A DNA stretch of 5,582 nucleotides from contig CASBQX010000255.1 in assembly GCA_949127925.1 (NCBI GenBank), positions 1 to 5,582 of the forward strand, in the 5' to 3' direction. The notes beneath the pieces were generated by a model. The model saw nothing but the letters and a program-made list of their open reading frames with translations. It did not search any database and was not told where the DNA came from. Positions 5,390 to 5,582 of the stretch are shown here, one piece after another (the stretch's first letter is position 1; each line of letters opens with the position of its first letter). The position numbers were made by a program, and so were the translations under genes. The DNA comes from Synechococcales cyanobacterium PMM_0002 (GTDB lineage Bacteria; Cyanobacteriota; Cyanobacteriia; Elainellales; Elainellaceae).

Positions 5390-5578
5390 ATGGCAGCAAA
5401 GAAGAAGCCAGAACTCAGAGTGTATGTAGAGCCAGATTTGGATAAACTAATTCGGCTCTTAGCTGCATTACATGAAAAAACGCTATCCGATGTGGTGTCC
5501 GATGCCTTGGAGCGTTGGGTAGATTTGCCGGAAAATCAAGCATTAATCGAGAAGCACAACCTGGATCAGCTTCACTAG
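5390..5578 (+). CDS. Ribbon-helix-helix-like small protein
   Basis: 62-residue protein from the ATG at 5390 to TAG at 5576-5578. After a lysine-rich start (MAAKKK), ELRVYVEPDLDKLIRLLAAL would form the DNA-contacting strand and first helix, and KTLSDVVSDALERWVDLPEN the turn and second helix, the order seen in CopG/Arc-type ribbon-helix-helix proteins. Those bind DNA as dimers and are often antitoxins or plasmid copy-number repressors; a role here is inference. The upstream in-frame region back to a TTG at 5300 gives a Cys/Arg-rich stretch unlike the fold, so I reject the longer start. No clear ribosome site precedes the ATG. A sampled line has about 42% GC, as in hicAB. If this is an antitoxin, a toxin would be expected just past the window end. 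Confidence 0.7.
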   Translation: MAAKKKPELRVYVEPDLDKLIRLLAALHEKTLSDVVSDALERWVDLPENQALIEKHNLDQLH

Positions 5579-5582
5579 ATAA

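Overview
The window looks like a piece of a cyanobacterial chromosome. It carries 14 copies of the palindrome GCGATCGC (HIP1), which is over-represented in many cyanobacterial genomes. The large helicase opens with an N-terminus (MAILHGSW) that I recall from cyanobacterial SNF2-family proteins. Sampled 60-base lines of the helicase gene hand-count at about 57-67% GC, while lines in the small genes downstream fall to about 42-53%. The genus cannot be fixed from this; a filamentous, moderately GC-rich cyanobacterium is an inference.

Layout. (1) Positions 1-542, minus strand: a GNAT acetyltransferase whose C-terminus lies beyond the window edge. (2) Positions 543-716: a divergent intergenic region. 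(3) Positions 717-4151, plus strand: a complete 1144-residue SNF2-type ATPase with all the main helicase motifs and a heptamer-repeat insertion in one loop. (4) Positions 4152-4267: a spacer with two HIP1-centred repeat units and a hairpin. (5) Positions 4268-4710, plus strand: a HicA-HicB toxin-antitoxin pair overlapping by 4 bases. (6) Positions 4711-5145: a gene-poor stretch with an array of ~20-base HIP1-derived repeats, a 3'-terminal fragment of an alanyl-tRNA synthetase gene, a 24-base tandem duplication and a long inverted repeat. (7) Positions 5146-5578: two small divergent genes, an unrecognised minus-strand protein and a plus-strand ribbon-helix-helix-like protein, with an inverted repeat between them.

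How it fits together. The left half is ordinary chromosomal housekeeping or accessory content. The right third looks like a plastic site: the toxin-antitoxin pair lies between near-identical 33-base direct repeats starting exactly 600 bases apart, the array continues to a HIP1 octamer, and the alaS fragment begins at that octamer. The simplest reading is repeated repeat-mediated rearrangement at a mobile-gene landing site. I do not see a convincing wholly new multi-gene system. The most surprising item is the alaS fragment joined to the HIP1 array.
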